From Thermoplasmata archaeon (GTDB taxonomy: Archaea > Thermoplasmatota > Thermoplasmata > GCA-020350865): 9,249 nt of DNA. Below are positions 6,772 through 9,249 of this stretch, piece after piece. The notes under the pieces were generated by a model, which saw only the letters and a list, made by a program, of their open reading frames with translations, searched no databases and was not told where the DNA came from. The position numbers and the translations under genes were made by a program. The stretch lies in assembly GCA_020350865.1 (NCBI GenBank), contig CP070726.1:2448985-2458233 (forward strand), given 5' to 3'. Each line of letters begins with the position of its first letter. The first letter of the stretch is position 1.

Positions 6772-6800
6772 CCCTCGGCCATACACAGCACGGTTCAAAC

Positions 6801-7331
6801 ATGCCCTTCACCGCCTTCCATGCAGCACCCGTCTGGTTACTGTTTCTTGCCAAACCCAAAAGATTCGACTGGATCGCCCTAAGTTGCGGGGCCACACTGC
6901 CCGATATACTGGAGCCCCTTATGATCTTCGTGTTCACAGGGTATTACTGGGATGTGAGGGTAGTTACCCATTCCCTTCTCGGTGCTGTTACGGTCTTGCT
7001 GCTGGCTGCAGTGCTCATCTCTATTTCCATTCTCCCCCATATCATCAGGTTCTTCAAAGAAAGGTTCTCGGACAGGAGGTTCCACACCTTTGCCGGCATC
7101 GACATTCTGGAGAAAAGGTCCTTTGGCGTAATCATTTACTCGGCTCTCATCGGCACAGTAAGCCATATCACCTTGGATCTGTTCTACCACGAGAGAAACC
7201 CGATTTTCTACCCCTTCGGTGATGCAGCCATCCTATTTTTCAACGACATAATTATTTCGAAGACAATAACCTCCATCATTACCGGGGGTATCTTCTGCTA
7301 CCTGGCCTATAGATTCTGGTGGAAAATTTAG
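6801..7331 (+). CDS. membrane-bound metal-dependent hydrolase-like protein (DUF4184/YdjM type, 176 aa)
   Basis: The N-terminus MPFTAFHAAP followed by a hydrophobic segment and GATLPDILEP (30-39) is typical of the small membrane 'metal-dependent hydrolase' families (DUF4184, YdjM-like). Candidate metal ligands are spread as in those families: H7, D35, H57 (VTHSLLG), H122 and D126 (SHITLDLF), and possibly H130. Four hydrophobic segments are visible, at about 24-47, 58-79, 108-122 and 142-170. The physiological substrate is unknown for these proteins. A longer reading from ATG 6639 would add 54 residues of polar, non-conserved sequence. I reject it because the conserved family start is at 6801 and a TATA-like box lies inside the extension. 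It is transcribed divergently from the Tes-like gene and ends at TAG, converging on the surface-protein gene. Confidence 0.8.
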   Translation: MPFTAFHAAPVWLLFLAKPKRFDWIALSCGATLPDILEPLMIFVFTGYYWDVRVVTHSLLGAVTVLLLAAVLISISILPHIIRFFKERFSDRRFHTFAGIDILEKRSFGVIIYSALIGTVSHITLDLFYHERNPIFYPFGDAAILFFNDIIISKTITSIITGGIFCYLAYRFWWKI

Positions 7332-7358
7332 CCTGTCCATTTCAACCGGATATTTTGT

Positions 7359-7372
7359 ACTTCCGAAGAAGT
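7359..7372 (-). terminator. small UUCG hairpin after the surface-protein gene
   Basis: On the minus-strand transcript, ACTTC and GAAGT pair around a UUCG loop closed by C-G, the unusually stable cUUCGg tetraloop. It begins 15 nt after the TGA stop at 7388. The stem is only 5 bp and no T-run follows, so a role in 3'-end formation or mRNA stability is speculative. Confidence 0.3.
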
Positions 7373-7387
7373 TAATTCAGGTTTGTG

Positions 7388-9249
7388 TCAGATTTCCTCG
7401 TCTTTTTCCGGTTCAGTTTCGGATTCTGTCCCTTCATCGGAGATATCCTCATCCGGTCCCGTTTCGTCCTCTTCACTCTCATCGAACAAATCTTCCCCGC
7501 CAAAGAGGTCCTCCTCTTCTTCCGGTTCGGTTTCGTGTTCTGTTTCGTCTTCTGAGATGTCCTCATCAAGTCCCGTTCCATCCTCTTTGCTTTCCTCGGT
7601 CAAATCTTCCCCACCAAAGAGGTCCTCCTCTTCTTCCGGCTCAGATTCGGGTTCAGCCTCGTCTGAGCGGAATTCCTCACCCTCTTCTTCCACTCCCTCC
7701 TCCTCTTCCTCTCCCTCTTCCACTCCCTCCTCTTCTTCCCCCACTTCCTCATCTACTTCCTCTCCCTCTTCCATCCCCTCCTCTCCTTCCTCTTCTTCTT
7801 CGGCCATTTCTTCTTCCTCTTCTTCTTCAGGTAATGGCGCCGCACCCACCTTCCTTGGGGCTCTCAGTTCATGCAGATAGTCATCGATCTTCTTATCCAG
7901 AATCAGGAAATGGTTTTCCTCCAGCCTGCCTTTCTTCACATCGTTCTTAATGCCATCCCGAAGTGCGATCAATTTCTTTTCACCCACCCGAGGCTTCTTT
8001 TTATATTCATCATACGTGTCATCGATCATTTCTAGGTAGATACGAAGCACGTTGCGCTTCCTTCTCAGCCGCATAAATCCAAACAAAGCCAGCAGGAACG
8101 AAGCGAGAATGGTCAGGCCGGTAACTATGGGCTCCAGATTTTGCCAGGACCAGAAAGGTGCTTCTTTCGGCTCTTTTTCAGTTCTAAACACGGACTTGAA
8201 TTCCTCCTCCAGATATCCCCCTTCCGAACTTTTTGCACTTGTATTAATTAATATTGTATATGTCCAACTGTAATTGAGGTCTGAGCTGGGTATATATGTT
8301 AAGGTGTGGTAATTACCTGTCCATTGAAAAATGCCCTCCACATGGGGCTCAATAGAAAATGCCCCCTCAGTAGATTCCTCATCCATCCGTATATCAAATT
8401 CAATGATTATTTCAGTATCCACGGGGACATTTATTGTCCCATCTTCTGGTGTGACATCTGGTTTCGATGGCCGAGTTATTTCTTCCTCGGCTTCCGTCGT
8501 AAATTGCCAACTGATATCCGAATTTAGGTTATTACCCACCAGGTTTTTTGCATCCGTACTCACAGTAACGGTGTACTGGGTGCTGTAGCTCATGGGGCTG
8601 TCGGGAGTAAATATGAGGGTATTATCCGTCCAGGTTATTGTTCCCGTTACGTCCGGCGAGATGGAAAATGCGTCTTCCGCAGATGTCTTGTTCATGGCTT
8701 CGCTGAATTCAATCGTTATGGTCGAATTTACAGAGACATCCGTGTTATCTGGGGTTCTGTCAACTATGGACGGGATCGTGTTCGGAATGTCGCTGACTTC
8801 TCCTGTTGAAGCACCTTCCCCGATTGCGTTCTTTGCAGCCACTTTGTAGTGGTAGGTGATGTTGTTTTCGACGGCTGTGTCGTTGAAAAAGAGGAAGTTT
8901 CCGATTTGTCTATAAAGTGCCAGCTCTCCAGAAGTACCATTCCTGTAAATTATGTAATAGGTTATCGGCAGGCCACCGTCAAACGACGGGGCTTCCCAGG
9001 TGAGATATATGTAGGAATCGCCCCAGGATGTGTTAAGATTCTGGGGGGCGTTGGGGGCCGTTTTCACAAAATCAGTGGGTTCATTGGGGCTGTTGGAGGG
9101 ATTGGCCAAGTTCGATACGTCATCATGGGCTTTGATGGCGAACCAATACTCAGTCCCCGAACTCAAGTTCGTAATTTTGTAGGTCTCGAGGCTGCCCGGT
9201 GATTTCGGGACCCAGGATTGGTTGTATGTCGTTGCAATCGGCCAGTTCA
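7388..9249 (-). CDS. membrane-anchored surface protein with FN3 and Ig-like domains and acidic tail (N-terminus outside the window)
   Basis: The frame is open to the right edge, so the start is missing; a TTG at 9166 falls inside a domain and is not the start. Numbering from 9166, the order is as follows. The end of one fibronectin type III domain (9249 to about residue 30; TYKITNLSSGTEYWFAIKA) comes first. A complete FN3 follows (about 37-128), then two SbsA/Big_5-type Ig-like domains (about 129-226 and 231-330, with VNSTITIEFSEAMN and VPVDTEIIIEFDIRMDEES). Next are one transmembrane helix (345-366), a basic then helical cytoplasmic region (367-440) and a ~146-residue tail that is mostly Glu with Asp and Ser. 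Many N-x-S/T sequons lie in the outer part. The layout implies an outside-facing adhesion or envelope protein with a polyanionic cytoplasmic tail. The ligand is unknown. The tail contains a 38-residue tandem repeat. No catalytic motif is seen. Confidence 0.9.
   Translation of the reverse strand, partial: NWPIATTYNQSWVPKSPGSLETYKITNLSSGTEYWFAIKAHDDVSNLANPSNSPNEPTDFVKTAPNAPQNLNTSWGDSYIYLTWEAPSFDGGLPITYYIIYRNGTSGELALYRQIGNFLFFNDTAVENNITYHYKVAAKNAIGEGASTGEVSDIPNTIPSIVDRTPDNTDVSVNSTITIEFSEAMNKTSAEDAFSISPDVTGTITWTDNTLIFTPDSPMSYSTQYTVTVSTDAKNLVGNNLNSDISWQFTTEAEEEITRPSKPDVTPEDGTINVPVDTEIIIEFDIRMDEESTEGAFSIEPHVEGIFQWTGNYHTLTYIPSSDLNYSWTYTILINTSAKSSEGGYLEEEFKSVFRTEKEPKEAPFWSWQNLEPIVTGLTILASFLLALFGFMRLRRKRNVLRIYLEMIDDTYDEYKKKPRVGEKKLIALRDGIKNDVKKGRLEENHFLILDKKIDDYLHELRAPRKVGAAPLPEEEEEEEMAEEEEEGEEGMEEGEEVDEEVGEEEEGVEEGEEEEEGVEEEGEEFRSDEAEPESEPEEEEDLFGGEDLTEESKEDGTGLDEDISEDETEHETEPEEEEDLFGGEDLFDESEEDETGPDEDISDEGTESETEPEKDEEI
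7400..7665. repeat. 114-bp tandem repeat coding for the acidic tail
   Basis: CCGG landmarks at 7408, 7522 and 7636 and the TCTTCCCC motifs at 7491 and 7605 are each spaced exactly 114 bp. That gives two full units and a partial third, in frame with the gene (38 codons). Each unit encodes EPEEEEDLFGGEDL, then a variable acidic stretch and a DEDIS motif. The copies differ at many bases, so the duplication is not recent, but the core is kept. Confidence 0.8.

Noticed and set aside
6639..6800. N-terminal extension of the hydrolase-like protein from ATG 6639
   Set aside because: The sequence is polar and unlike the family, and a TATA-like box and palindrome lie inside it.
7383..7880. Serine/proline-rich 165-codon plus-strand frame
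   Set aside because: It is the complement of the glutamate-codon repeats of the acidic tail; its Ser-rich translation is a by-product.
1..9249. UAG read as sense throughout this genome
   Set aside because: The hydrolase-like and DUF2085-like genes appear to end at UAG; reading through the first would run about 180 codons antisense to the surface-protein gene.
1..9249. CRISPR array, transposon, tRNA or rRNA
   Set aside because: I saw no regularly spaced short repeats, transposase, terminal inverted repeats or tRNA-like cloverleaf; the only tandem repeat is coding.

Overview
The window looks archaeal, most likely from a Thermoplasmatota-type euryarchaeon. The basis is a tetraether-lipid synthase (Tes)-like radical SAM gene, AT-rich TATA-like boxes a short distance from start codons, a GGTGAGGT ribosome-binding site, and a membrane-anchored FN3/Ig-like surface protein with a polyglutamate cytoplasmic tail. 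The phylum is inference; no rRNA or tRNA is present to fix it. Layout: bases 1-247 are mostly non-coding and end in a promoter. Five genes read rightward or converge near 4.58 kb. The first is a 516-aa exported, C-terminally membrane-anchored protein of unknown function. Overlapping it by 4 nt is a 204-aa four-helix membrane protein with a zinc ribbon. Then comes a 475-aa B12-binding-type radical SAM enzyme, and overlapping it by 4 nt a ~234-aa DUF2085-like Cys/His membrane protein. A 110-aa zinc-ribbon/two-helix protein converges from the minus strand. Next on the minus strand (4981-6570) is the Tes-like radical SAM gene, interrupted by one in-frame UAG codon with the frame fully conserved beyond it. 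A 230-bp divergent intergenic region leads to a 176-aa membrane metal-dependent hydrolase-like protein (plus strand, 6801-7331). The right end (7388-9249, minus, incomplete at its N-terminus) is the surface protein. Biology: Tes joins the phytanyl chains of archaeal lipids, and known GDGT ring synthases are B12-binding radical SAM enzymes, so the two radical SAM genes with the membrane proteins between them could form an archaeal membrane-lipid locus. That functional link is inference from proximity. The most noteworthy item is the in-frame UAG in the Tes-like gene. Readings to separate are pyrrolysine or other readthrough, a split enzyme with translational restart, a fresh nonsense mutation, or a sequencing error. 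Two other genes here appear to end at UAG (4571-4573 and 7329-7331), which argues against genome-wide reassignment of UAG.
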